Of a stretch of 64,000 nucleotides of DNA, positions 41,615 to 49,963 are shown one piece after another; position 1 is the stretch's first letter; every line of letters starts with the position of its first letter. The DNA comes from Candidatus Tayloriibacteriota bacterium (lineage in GTDB: Bacteria; Patescibacteria; Paceibacteria; UBA9973; UBA6065). A program made the translations under genes and the position numbers. Where the stretch lies: positions 62,001 to 126,000 of the forward strand of contig JACRJQ010000002.1 in NCBI GenBank assembly GCA_016215405.1, given 5' to 3'. The notes under the pieces were generated by a model. It was not told the origin of the DNA. It searched no databases and saw nothing but the letters and a program-made list of their open reading frames with translations.

Positions 41615-41659
41615 TGGACCCTAAAAAAAGCGCCGGGGCGCTTTTGTCAGGACTCGAAC
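41615..41659 (-). other. inverted tRNA 3'-end fragment split by a hairpin
   Basis: On the minus strand GTTCGAGTCCTG and AGGGTCCA, both identical to the 3' end of tRNA-Ala(TGC), are separated by a terminator hairpin (AAAGCGCC/GGCGCTTT plus T-run). No complete tRNA can fold. It looks like a relic of a duplication or of site-specific integration at the tRNA end. Confidence 0.5.
41623..41644 (-). terminator. terminator downstream of the pilin gene
   Basis: Stem AAAGCGCC/GGCGCTTT followed by TTTT on the minus strand; it lies inside the split tRNA fragment. Confidence 0.7.
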
Positions 41660-41761
41660 GGCGGAGCGGGACCCAGATTAGCAAATCTGGGAGCGAGCCG
41701 GTGCCTAGACAAATCTGAGCGACGGCGAGGATTTAGTCGAGGGAGAGATCCTCATAGCCCC

Positions 41762-42247
41762 CTACTCGCATGCGACTTCGTTCGCCTCGAGGTTCGCTGT
41801 GACTATCCTGGCCGCACCGCCCGAATCTATGCACCACATAAGGGGCGCTCCCGAGGAGGTGCCCTTAAGAGGCGTCTCTGCGGCATAATTCGAGCCGTTT
41901 TCGTGGCATGTCACGATATCGAACGCCCCTGCGGTCGAGAGGGATATGTTGAGAGGCTGCGTCGTCGTGCCCCACGCCTCCTGAGCCTTGAGGAGATTAT
42001 ATTCAAGGGTCTTCCCGCCGTTAGGCGAGGGTATCGATCCGCAGACGCCGGCATAGGAATTCCCGTTGTCTCCGTAATAGAGCTCGGCCGCCGTGCGTGC
42101 GTCATGCATATTGGACTTTATGAGGGCGTCCGTCCCCTTCTGCTTGCTCGAAGCTATGTTGCCGAGGACGATCGAAGATATGATGCCTATGATCGCGATC
42201 GATATGAGGAGCTCGACAAGGGTAAATCCTTTCCTAGAGTAGGTCAT
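41762..42247 (-). CDS. type IV pilin-like protein
   Basis: 161 residues from ATG 42247. Prepilin motif MTYSRKG/FTLVELLISIAIIG with Gly at -1 and Glu at +5, the long hydrophobic helix, then a globular head with four cysteines (69, 114, 139, 160) that could form two disulfides. The larger open frame up to 42784 only reads antisense through the cupin gene and is rejected. No pilus assembly genes are nearby. Confidence 0.9.
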   Translation of the reverse strand: MTYSRKGFTLVELLISIAIIGIISSIVLGNIASSKQKGTDALIKSNMHDARTAAELYYGDNGNSYAGVCGSIPSPNGGKTLEYNLLKAQEAWGTTTQPLNISLSTAGAFDIVTCHENGSNYAAETPLKGTSSGAPLMWCIDSGGAARIVTANLEANEVACE

Positions 42248-42325
42248 TTCACAATCGTACCAGCTCTCTCGATATTCGCGAAAGCCGTTATCCCCGCAGC
42301 CACGCGACCGGAACGCGGAAAATGC

Positions 42326-42331
42326 TAGAAT
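42326..42331 (+). promoter_or_regulatory. -10 box TAGAAT, 6 nt before ATG
   Basis: GCTAGAAT-ACAGCC-ATG, leaderless arrangement for the cupin gene. Confidence 0.55.
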
Positions 42332-42337
42332 ACAGCC

Positions 42338-42907
42338 ATGATAAAGCCATTCGCAGAGAGAGCGCACGACAAGATGCGGGAGGTCCTCATGGATCCCGAC
42401 GCCCAAGGCCCCGAGACCCACTACTACATGATCCGAGGCGGCAAAGACAAAAGGAACATAACCGTCTGGGAGCCCGGCACTGTCGCCGGAGAGTACATAA
42501 AATCCTACGGCCACTATCATGTAGGCAAGCTCGACGAGACGTATACGATACTCGCAGGCGAAGGATACGTCCTCATGCAGACGAGGAAGGCCGGAAGCGA
42601 CGGGTCCCCTATCGACGACGAGATCGACTCTTTCAAGGCGGTAAAGGTAAAGGCCGGAGACTCTGTATTCATCCCGTCGGGGGCGGGGCATCTCGCCGTA
42701 AATACCGGAAACACCTGGCTCGTCACCTCGGACGACAGTCCTGTCGATTTCGGAGAGAAAAACGCGGCGTCCCTGCCCGGACATGCCGATTACGAGCCTT
42801 TCAAGAGGCTCCGCGGAGCGGCATATTACGTCATCGACAGAGATGGCAAACCGGAGTTCGTAAAGAACCCTCAGTATAGGAACATCCCTCCCGTAGAGCT
42901 CTCTTAG
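42338..42907 (+). CDS. cupin-type glucose-6-phosphate isomerase (probable)
   Basis: 189 residues. The cupin metal motif is GHYHVGKLDETYTILAGEG with a second part GDSVFIPSGAGHLAVNTG, matching archaeal-type phosphoglucose isomerases rather than the usual bacterial Pgi. It would interconvert glucose-6-P and fructose-6-P. Location at the edge of the glycogen locus supports this role. A different sugar-binding cupin cannot be excluded. Confidence 0.7.
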   Translation: MIKPFAERAHDKMREVLMDPDAQGPETHYYMIRGGKDKRNITVWEPGTVAGEYIKSYGHYHVGKLDETYTILAGEGYVLMQTRKAGSDGSPIDDEIDSFKAVKVKAGDSVFIPSGAGHLAVNTGNTWLVTSDDSPVDFGEKNAASLPGHADYEPFKRLRGAAYYVIDRDGKPEFVKNPQYRNIPPVELS

Positions 42908-42919
42908 AGATCTCTAAGA
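42902..42919. repeat. 18-bp palindrome at the cupin stop codon
   Basis: TCTTAGAGATCTCTAAGA is perfectly self-complementary and includes the TAG stop. No T-run follows, so it is not a classical terminator. Confidence 0.6.
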
Positions 42920-42951
42920 ACCTGAAATAAATTCAGAACGACCTTTTTCTG

Positions 42952-42991
42952 CAGCTAAAAACAGTATCATATATGATACTGTTTTTAGCTG
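42952..42991. repeat. palindromic repeat copy 2 (40 nt)
   Basis: The same 34-nt palindrome core (42955-42988, CTAAAAACAGTATCATA plus reverse complement), extended by CAG/CTG. It sits between the convergent cupin and GH57 genes. Confidence 0.9.
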
Positions 42992-43040
42992 TTTCTGAAC
43001 GGACCTTGCGTCGAACCTTATCTGGAACCGCACAGAGCGA

Positions 43041-44429
43041 TTAGAACATCAGGTCTGAACCCGGCTTTACGTGCCCTGTATCGTTCCTTTCCATCTCCTC
43101 TTCGAGCTCCCGTATCCTGTCTTTTATCATCGAAGCGCGGTGGTATTCCTGAGACTCGGCCGCTAGAGTCATCTGCTCGCGGAGATTCTTGATCATATCC
43201 TCGAACTCTTCCTTGGTGACGAAGAGCTTTTCCTTCTCTTCGAGGCGCTCTCGTACCTCTTCGTTCTCTTGGCGCGAGAGCTCGTCTACGACGCCGGTGC
43301 GCTGCCATTCAAATCCCGTATAGAGGATGTCCTTATAGAGGTCGTCCGCCCTCTTGAGCTCCTCGGGCTTCGCGGTCCTCGATTCATGGATCGTCTTTTT
43401 CAGGTCGAAAGCCCCCCTCTCTATCATCTCGAGGCTCCACCACGGCCGCGCGGAGGCCCACCAATACTGGTCGGAATGGAGCGAGTAGTCGAGCGTCTCG
43501 CGGGACTTCTGCGTCTCATCGCGGCGAACCACGTCGATCGCGAGGTTCGTAAGCTCCCATTGCGCGACCTGCACCTTGTTCTTCGGATTCTTCCAGCGCA
43601 AGAACGGCTCGCCTATCGAGAAATCGCGAGGGACGGAGGCCCACGTCGAAGGGCGCGGGTCTATCTTCTCTACCGGAAGCCCGAGCTCGAGCACGTCGCC
43701 TAGCGAGAGCGACTCGATCTTGGTATCGGAAAGGAGGTCGAAGAGGAGCTTCTCGAGGCCCGGCCTGTGGTGACCGAATGTCTCGCCGTCCATGCCTGTG
43801 ACCGTGTACTCGTTCTTGCCGAACCGCGGCTCGAGGAAGCGCATGATGGCAGGCAGGGTCGAGAGCTGCGAGGCGGAGAGTATCTTGAAGGAGAAATTCC
43901 TCTCGCGGAAGAATACATAAAAGCCTTCGACCCCTTCGATCTCATAGACCTTCTCTCTCGAAGGGTGGCCTTCGCCGGGAAAAGCGAGCTCGTCGATGAT
44001 GATCCACTTATACCCCATCTTCTTCGCGACCTGGACCACCTTTTTCGAATAGGCCATCTCAGGCGAGAAGAATCCCCCTTTCTTCCATTTGGTGCCGAAA
44101 TATCGATTGAGCCCTTCTTCGTTGAGACGTATCTGCCTCTCGATCTCCTCTTCCGGGAGCAATGGCAGGAACGCATGGTATTTCGCGCTTCCGGTGATCT
44201 CAACCCCTCCCGATTCGATGAGAGCGCGGATGTTGTCGATAACGTCGGTCGCTCCGTTCTGCTCGAGGAGCTCGCAGAGGACGCTGTTTATGTTAAGCGT
44301 GACCCGAGCGCGAGGGATTCCTCGCAGGCCGGAGAAGAGCTTTCGGTAGCATTCGTCGGCGATACGCCTCACCCAGATCGGCTTTTGAGTCGGTGGCTGA
44401 TATACGTGGAGGAAATTGGCCCATCTCAT
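43041..44429 (-). CDS. glycoside hydrolase family 57 protein with coiled tail
   Basis: 462 residues. GH57 regions: HVYQPP at the N-terminus, GSAKYHAFLPLL (80-90), nucleophile-type FFSPEM (Glu124) and GMDGETFGHH (Asp214). GH57 includes amylases, 4-alpha-glucanotransferases and branching enzymes, so the exact reaction is open. The C-terminus (about 400-445) is a coil with YHRASMIKDRIRELEEEM, resembling a UVR motif. It is 31 nt downstream of glgA. Confidence 0.88.
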   Translation of the reverse strand: MRWANFLHVYQPPTQKPIWVRRIADECYRKLFSGLRGIPRARVTLNINSVLCELLEQNGATDVIDNIRALIESGGVEITGSAKYHAFLPLLPEEEIERQIRLNEEGLNRYFGTKWKKGGFFSPEMAYSKKVVQVAKKMGYKWIIIDELAFPGEGHPSREKVYEIEGVEGFYVFFRERNFSFKILSASQLSTLPAIMRFLEPRFGKNEYTVTGMDGETFGHHRPGLEKLLFDLLSDTKIESLSLGDVLELGLPVEKIDPRPSTWASVPRDFSIGEPFLRWKNPKNKVQVAQWELTNLAIDVVRRDETQKSRETLDYSLHSDQYWWASARPWWSLEMIERGAFDLKKTIHESRTAKPEELKRADDLYKDILYTGFEWQRTGVVDELSRQENEEVRERLEEKEKLFVTKEEFEDMIKNLREQMTLAAESQEYHRASMIKDRIRELEEEMERNDTGHVKPGSDLMF

Positions 44430-44460
44430 ATCGTTTTATGTGGTTACGGGATAATACGCC

Positions 44461-45981
44461 TTACTCCTCCTTTTTGAGCTCGCGCTCGCGGAGCTTTGCG
44501 GCTCTGTCGAACACCTCGAGATACCTCACCGCCGATTTCTCCCAAGAGAAGTCCTCCGACATCCCTCTCTTTATGAGCTTGTTCCATTCCTTTTTATTCC
44601 TGAAATTCTCGAAGGCGCGGATAAGGGCGATCATGACCGACGAAGAATCGAACTTGTCGAACACGAATCCGGTGCCCGCGCCTTTGTCTGGATCGTAGTC
44701 TTTGACGCTGTCGGCGAGGCCTCCGGTCCTCCTCACGACAGGGACCGCGCCCATCCTCATGGCTTCCATCTGGACGAGCCCGCACGGTTCGAACTGAGAA
44801 GGCACCAGAGCGACGTCCGCTCCGGCGAATACGACATGCGGCAAGACTGCGTCGAACGAGAGGTGCGCGGCGACGCGGCCTGGGTATTTGGTCTCCAATC
44901 CGTGGAAGAAGCCCATAAGGTCAGCGTCTCCGGAACCTACGACGACGAGCTGCATCGGAAGCTCTTGCATGAGGATATCCGCGATCGGATAGAGGAGCTC
45001 GAACCCTTTCTGCTTTGAAAGCCTGGAAACGATCCCTACGACGAACGCGTTCCTGTTACGCTCAAGCCCGAAGCGCTCCTGGAGCACCGTCTTGTTCCTG
45101 GCCCTATCGCCAAGACTCTCCTTGTCGTACTTGTACGAGATGTAAGGGTCTTTCTTCGGATCCCACATCGAGTAATCGATGCCGTTTAGGATACCGACGA
45201 GCGCGTTACGCCTCTCGCGCAAAAGGCCGTCCAGGAGCTCGCCGTAATCTGCGGTGAGGATCTCCTTCGCATAGTTCGGCGATACCGTCGTCACCATATC
45301 GGCGTGCATGATACCGCGGCGCATGCAGTTTATCTTGGTGAGGCGAGGATTCTCGAACGCGGGCACGGGAGAATGTCCGTCGTCATAATCCATCTCTTGG
45401 ACGAAGCGATGGTCGAACATCCCCTGATAGTAGAGGTTGTGGATCGCGAAGACCGTCGCGATACCATTCACCTGAGGATTCTTCTTGTACTCGATCCGAA
45501 GGTAGTTAAGGACGAGGGCCGCCTGCCAATCGCACGCAACGATGACGTCCGGCTTCCATTCCTTGTGAGCCCGTATGAACTCGATCACGCCGCGGGCGAG
45601 GAGCGCCCAGCGGATAGCGTCGTCGGCGTATCCGTACACGTTCGACCTCTTCTCGTAATATTCCTGGTTCTCGAGGAAATAGGTCGTGACCGGATCGCCT
45701 GCTTTCTTAGGAGTGAATCTCTTCACGTTGCAGACGAGATGGGTCTCGCCCGACTCGTTCCCCGTAGGCACGCTCACGCCCTTCTGAACGAGGTCGAGCT
45801 TCCATTTCTCCTCTATGGAGAGGTATTTTGGTATCATCACCCTGGCGTCGCATCCCTTCTCCCGAAGCGCTCGAGACAGGGAATCCATGACCGAACCCAA
45901 GCCTCCCACCCTGGCGAACGGAGCCGCCTCCGCGCCGACGAACAACACCCGCGAACCGCCGTTGAATTTAAAAAGCTTCAT
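44461..45981 (-). CDS. glgA: glycogen/starch synthase (GT5)
   Basis: 506 residues. N-terminal VGAEAAPFARVGGLGSVMDSL (the KxGG-type site reads RVGG) and the C-terminal EPCGLVQMEAMRMGAVPVVRRTGGLADSV with the donor-binding Glu. It elongates alpha-1,4-glucan from ADP- or UDP-glucose. No glgC is in the window. It begins a glgA-GH57 unit with TATAAT 8 nt before ATG. Confidence 0.92.
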   Translation of the reverse strand: MKLFKFNGGSRVLFVGAEAAPFARVGGLGSVMDSLSRALREKGCDARVMIPKYLSIEEKWKLDLVQKGVSVPTGNESGETHLVCNVKRFTPKKAGDPVTTYFLENQEYYEKRSNVYGYADDAIRWALLARGVIEFIRAHKEWKPDVIVACDWQAALVLNYLRIEYKKNPQVNGIATVFAIHNLYYQGMFDHRFVQEMDYDDGHSPVPAFENPRLTKINCMRRGIMHADMVTTVSPNYAKEILTADYGELLDGLLRERRNALVGILNGIDYSMWDPKKDPYISYKYDKESLGDRARNKTVLQERFGLERNRNAFVVGIVSRLSKQKGFELLYPIADILMQELPMQLVVVGSGDADLMGFFHGLETKYPGRVAAHLSFDAVLPHVVFAGADVALVPSQFEPCGLVQMEAMRMGAVPVVRRTGGLADSVKDYDPDKGAGTGFVFDKFDSSSVMIALIRAFENFRNKKEWNKLIKRGMSEDFSWEKSAVRYLEVFDRAAKLRERELKKEE

Positions 45982-45989
45982 GAGTTCCT

Positions 45990-45995
45990 ATTATA
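45990..45995 (-). promoter_or_regulatory. -10 box TATAAT, 8 nt before glgA ATG
   Basis: TTGTATAAT-AGGAACTC-ATG. The predicted transcription start is at the start codon. Confidence 0.6.
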
Positions 45996-46026
45996 CAACA
46001 CCCTACTCAGGGAGCCTGGAAAAGGG

Positions 46027-48336
46027 CTATGGCCTATAGAGCCTCTTTCTGTATCCGTCGAGCATTGTAGCCGCAGTATAGCCGTTTTCTACGACTTTGA
46101 TGCTTTTGCGCATCATACGGACCCACTTTTCAGGGATGCCTTCTACCTTCCTCTCGTAATACGCGGGAAGGGCCTCGTTTTCGAGCGAATCGTAGATGGA
46201 CCGCGAGACATCGTCGTTAGAGAGGGTCCATCCAAAGCCCTTCCAATCGACCTCCCCCACCCAGCCATCGGGAACGCTCATCTGCAGAGCGCCGTTAAGC
46301 CCGGCTTTCATGCCGCTCGTACCGCACGCCTCGACTCCGAGGAGGGGGGTGTTGAGCCATATGTCGGCGCCTTGAACGAGCTTCTTCGAGAGCTCGACCG
46401 AATAGCCGGGGATATACGCGACCTTGCCTTTAAAAGCCGGATCAGAGGCGATCGCCCGCACCTTTTCCTCGATCGCCTTGCTCTCCGGGGACTCCGCGTA
46501 GACCTTTCCCGAGATGACGATCTGAAGAGGGCGGAGAGGGTCGTTAAGGAGCTTCAAGAGCCTTTGCGGGTCGTCGAAGAGCGCGAAGGGCCTCTTGTAA
46601 GGGACGAATCTCCTCGCCCAGACCAAGGTGCAAGCCTTCGGATCGAGAGAGGCCCCCGCCTTCGCGGCCTCGGCGACAAGTTCCTTCCTCAAAGAAGACT
46701 TCGCCGTCCACACGTCGACATCCGAGAGGTCCTTTGCGCGGAAACCAGGCGCCTGCCATCGACCCTGATGCACTCCGTTCGTTATGGGCATGAGCCTGCT
46801 CGAAGGGAATTTCTCCTTCTCGAACCTCGCGTGGAGCGCCGAGACGGCGCTCGCCTTGCCAGAGAGAGAAAGGAGGAACTTTGTCGCCGTGAACATGCTC
46901 TGATCGGCGTCGTAGGCTCCAAGGAACATGAGAAGGTCCTTGCCTATGCCGAACTCCTGGCAGTATCCTCCCACGTACCGCCAGATGTCCTCTATCGAAG
47001 CGAGGGCTCCAGCGGGCAGGATCGTGTGCTTAGTCGCGACCACCCTATTGCGAACCGCCTCGAGAGCGGCGGCCTTCGATCCTTTCCCGGCCGGCGTACC
47101 CTCCGCGAGGAGCGCCAGAGCGGCGAACGCCATATTGCCTTCGTTTATATGATACGTCTTCGGCTCGATGCCGAGGGCCTTAAGGAGCCTATATCCGCCG
47201 ATCCCTATGAGGATCTGCTGCCGCAAGCGCCTGTCGAAGTCCCTGTCATAGAGGTTACCGCGCGCCCGGTCCCTCGGGTCGTTCTCTTCTACGTCTGGAT
47301 CGACGAGGTACAAGAGAGCGGAACCGAACCTCTTCTCCCACGCGCGCACAGAGACCTTCCTTCCCTCTATAGGGACCTCTACCGAAGCAGGCGAACCTGA
47401 AGCAAGGGACGCCGCCTTAAAGCCGAGAGTCGACGGGTCCATCCCGTCATACGCCATTCCCAAAGCGACGAAGGAGGCGCCTTCTTCTCCTGCCTCGAAG
47501 AGAAGGTCGGCGGCCAAGACTCCGAGGCCCCCCGCATACATGCGGCCGTCGCCCCCGAGAGCGTATTCCGCGCAGAAGTAAGCGACCTCGAACTCTCGCT
47601 TGCTCCCTGAAGCGCCTTTTATGAGCCCCTCGATTATCTTTTCCGTGGCTTTTGGCCCGGAAGTCGAAACCGTCGCGACGCCTGTAGTCTTTACGCACTC
47701 GTCATTTCCGCCGCCGTCGAGGGCATCGCCGACGAATACGGCGTCCGAAGGAGATATTTTCAAATATTCCAAGAGCTTGTTGACTCCGTAGGCCTTGTCG
47801 ATTCCTTCTTCGGTGAAATCGATCGATGTCGATCCGCCTATCGACATAGAGACCCCGGGGAGGAGGGTCTTTAGATGGTCGACGAGAGCCCTCCTCTTCT
47901 CGCGGGTCGGGTCGAACGCGTACTTCTCTTCGAGCGGCGCGTCCTTGCCCAAAGCGGCATAGGTCATGAGGGTGCCCCTATCTTCGATATGCCTGCCAAG
48001 GTCTAGAGGCGACGCGCCGATCGCTTTCGCGAGCCTTTCAAGGATAGCGCGCCTCTTCTCGTCGCCAAGCTTTCGGGAATATACCCTCCTCCAGGCGCCG
48101 TCCTCGTAGACCCTGAGCTCCGCGCCTCCCGTAGGCAGGCAATACAGATTGCCCTTCTTCGAATGCGAGAGGCTCGAGACGACCTGATGATCGAAACCCT
48201 CCATGGACTCGCCGGAGACGATCGCTACAGGCATCAGGTCGACGAGCTCGGACAAAAGAGCCGCCGCTCTCGGGGATATGCGGGAGCGGCTCTCAGTGAG
48301 CGTATTGTCTATATCGAATATGGCTATCTTTGGCAT
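46027..48336 (-). CDS. fusion of HAD phosphohexomutase-like domain and alpha-glucan phosphorylase
   Basis: 769 residues. Residues 1-240 are an HAD-IIB domain: FDIDNTLTES (Asp8, Asp10), SIGGSTSIDFTEEGIDKAYG (167-184) and FVGDALDGGGND (201-212), most like eukaryote-type phosphomannomutase. Residues 248-769 are a short GT35 phosphorylase: EYALGGDGRMYAGGLG, HINEGNMAF, ITNGVHQGRW, ARRFVPYKRP, and the PLP lysine in EACGTSGMKAGLNG. The phosphorylase would give glucose-1-P and the HAD domain could convert it to glucose-6-P. A plain phosphatase role for the HAD part is the alternative. Confidence 0.88.
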   Translation of the reverse strand: MPKIAIFDIDNTLTESRSRISPRAAALLSELVDLMPVAIVSGESMEGFDHQVVSSLSHSKKGNLYCLPTGGAELRVYEDGAWRRVYSRKLGDEKRRAILERLAKAIGASPLDLGRHIEDRGTLMTYAALGKDAPLEEKYAFDPTREKRRALVDHLKTLLPGVSMSIGGSTSIDFTEEGIDKAYGVNKLLEYLKISPSDAVFVGDALDGGGNDECVKTTGVATVSTSGPKATEKIIEGLIKGASGSKREFEVAYFCAEYALGGDGRMYAGGLGVLAADLLFEAGEEGASFVALGMAYDGMDPSTLGFKAASLASGSPASVEVPIEGRKVSVRAWEKRFGSALLYLVDPDVEENDPRDRARGNLYDRDFDRRLRQQILIGIGGYRLLKALGIEPKTYHINEGNMAFAALALLAEGTPAGKGSKAAALEAVRNRVVATKHTILPAGALASIEDIWRYVGGYCQEFGIGKDLLMFLGAYDADQSMFTATKFLLSLSGKASAVSALHARFEKEKFPSSRLMPITNGVHQGRWQAPGFRAKDLSDVDVWTAKSSLRKELVAEAAKAGASLDPKACTLVWARRFVPYKRPFALFDDPQRLLKLLNDPLRPLQIVISGKVYAESPESKAIEEKVRAIASDPAFKGKVAYIPGYSVELSKKLVQGADIWLNTPLLGVEACGTSGMKAGLNGALQMSVPDGWVGEVDWKGFGWTLSNDDVSRSIYDSLENEALPAYYERKVEGIPEKWVRMMRKSIKVVENGYTAATMLDGYRKRLYRP

Positions 48337-48345
48337 GGATGCTCG

Positions 48346-48696
48346 TTACCCCTCGTGCCCGAAAAGACCGTCTATCTTCGCCGCCAGTATGAAATCGTTC
48401 TCGGAAAGGCCTCCGATCGCATGGGTCGATAGGTCGAACCGCACCTTATTATACGAGATATGGATGTCAGGATGATGGCCTTCGGCTTGAGCCAAAGACG
48501 CCACCTTCGAAACGAACCCCATCGCCTCCTCGAAATCCGCGAATCGAAAGCCGCGCGATATCGTCTTGCCGTCCTCTGCCATCCGCCACTGCGGCGTCTG
48601 GACGAGCAGGGCTGCGGCCGCCTCCCGCGCGAGAGAAGGCACGCCGCCTTCGCAGGCGACGCATTTCTTATCCTTAAGGTCGATTATCTTTCCCAT
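48346..48696 (-). CDS. pterin-4a-carbinolamine dehydratase (DCoH/PhhB)
   Basis: 116 residues with the family signature AEGHHPDIHISYNKVRFDLSTH followed by IGGLSENDFILAAKID. It dehydrates 4a-hydroxy-tetrahydropterin, but no aromatic amino-acid hydroxylase is visible, so a moonlighting role or molybdopterin link is possible. The stop is 10 nt from the phosphorylase start, so the two share a transcript. Confidence 0.9.
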   Translation of the reverse strand: MGKIIDLKDKKCVACEGGVPSLAREAAAALLVQTPQWRMAEDGKTISRGFRFADFEEAMGFVSKVASLAQAEGHHPDIHISYNKVRFDLSTHAIGGLSENDFILAAKIDGLFGHEG

Positions 48697-48724
48697 AGTA
48701 CTTATACGAGCGAGAGGCTCCCGT

Positions 48725-49708
48725 TCATCTCTTCTTCAAGGAGAGCGAGATCACGTGATCGAGGAATTCGGGCAACGACGAGCCGACGGCCCTTAGCGAT
48801 TTAGGAAGGAGGGATTCCGGCGTGAGTCCCGGCAACGAGTTCACCTCGAGGAAGAATACACCCCTCTTCGGATGGATCATGAAGTCGGAACGGGAATAGT
48901 GGCGCAGGCCGAGCTCTTTGTGGACCGCCTTAGCAGCCTCTTCGATCTCGCACTTGACCTTCTCGTCGAAATTGCCCGGACAGACCTCTTCGCTCTTGCC
49001 GCTGTATTTGGCTATGTAGTCGAAGAAGGGCGAGAGCTTGCGCGGGATGATCTCGATCGAAGGCAGCGCGTAATGAGCCTCGCCGCGGAACCCGTCGAGC
49101 ACCCCGCAGGTGGCTTCGCGACCTTCGATGAGCTCTTCGATAATGACCGTATCCGAATGCTCGAGGGCCTTCTCGAGAGCGAATTCCAGGTCGAAGAAAT
49201 TGCGCACTATATTGACCCCCAGGGACGATCCGGCGGAATTCGGCTTTACGATCGAAGGATGCGGTATCTCGCGGAATATGGCGTGAGCGCCTCTCGCAAG
49301 GATGTCTTCGCGAGAGAATGCTTTGTGCGCGGCGAGCCTCACCTTCCCCTTGAGGCCTTTGAGTGCCGTCTTCGCGTGATGCTTGTTCATGGCGATGGCC
49401 GCAGCGAAGGCCTTCGAGCCGGTGAACGGGATCCCCAGATGCTCGAGGATCCTCTGCACCTTACCGTCTTCGCCGAATTGGCCGTGGAGCGCGACAAAAG
49501 CGACGTCGGCGTGCTTGAGGGCGTCGGCAGGCGACTTTTCGATCCCGTGCACGTGCCATATCCCCTCTTTCGATATGAATACGTCGATGCCCTGATATTT
49601 CTCTGGGAGGCTCTTGAGCACGGTATCGCCCGACTGGAGCGAGACCTCGTACTCCGACGAAGGGCCGCCTCGCAGAACCGCGACCCGGGTCTTGTGAGCG
49701 AATGACAT
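48725..49708 (-). CDS. ddl: D-alanine--D-alanine ligase
   Basis: 327 residues from ATG 49708. ATP-grasp enzyme for peptidoglycan: VLRGGPSSEYEVSLQSG, VALHGQFGEDGKVQ, IVKPNSAGSSLGV and FLEVNSLPGLTPESLLP (Mg-binding Glu and Asn). The start is set by TATAAT exactly 6 nt upstream; six extra residues from a TTG would overlap that box. Confidence 0.95.
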   Translation of the reverse strand: MSFAHKTRVAVLRGGPSSEYEVSLQSGDTVLKSLPEKYQGIDVFISKEGIWHVHGIEKSPADALKHADVAFVALHGQFGEDGKVQRILEHLGIPFTGSKAFAAAIAMNKHHAKTALKGLKGKVRLAAHKAFSREDILARGAHAIFREIPHPSIVKPNSAGSSLGVNIVRNFFDLEFALEKALEHSDTVIIEELIEGREATCGVLDGFRGEAHYALPSIEIIPRKLSPFFDYIAKYSGKSEEVCPGNFDEKVKCEIEEAAKAVHKELGLRHYSRSDFMIHPKRGVFFLEVNSLPGLTPESLLPKSLRAVGSSLPEFLDHVISLSLKKR

Positions 49709-49714
49709 GGGCCC

Positions 49715-49720
49715 ATTATA
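49715..49720 (-). promoter_or_regulatory. -10 box TATAAT, 6 nt before ddl ATG
   Basis: GTTATAAT-GGGCCC-ATG; leaderless arrangement. Confidence 0.65.
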
Positions 49721-49753
49721 ACTCAAAAATCCGCGGCGGCGTTATCCGTATGC

Positions 49754-49759
49754 TAGACT
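49754..49759 (+). promoter_or_regulatory. -10 box TAGACT, 6 nt before ATG
   Basis: GCTAGACT-TGAGCC-ATG for the small membrane protein, divergent from ddl. It closely resembles the cupin arrangement. Confidence 0.5.
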
Positions 49760-49765
49760 TGAGCC

Positions 49766-49963
49766 ATGAGACTCAAGGCGGAATATTTCGACTGGCTCGG
49801 CCTCCTGTCGTTTCCCTTTATCCTCGGCTGCGGCGCCTATATCCTCTACGCAGGAGCGCTCTCGACCTGGGCGGCGTGGCTCCTCGTCGCGATCGGCGCG
49901 GGCGGCGTGCTCGTAGACGGCTTCATCGTCTACAGCTATTTCATAAAGAAAGGCAAAAGCTAG
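49766..49963 (+). CDS. small two-span membrane protein, unknown
   Basis: 65 residues: LGLLSFPFILGCGAYILYAG and WAAWLLVAIGAGGVLVDGFI are two membrane spans; the C-terminus is basic (KKGKS). Convergent with uvrC, overlapping its stop by 4 nt. Family unknown. Confidence 0.7.
   Translation: MRLKAEYFDWLGLLSFPFILGCGAYILYAGALSTWAAWLLVAIGAGGVLVDGFIVYSYFIKKGKS

Noticed and set aside
42248..42784. N-terminal extension of the pilin
   Set aside because: It reads antisense through the cupin gene; the prepilin motif directly after the ATG at 42247 marks the true start.
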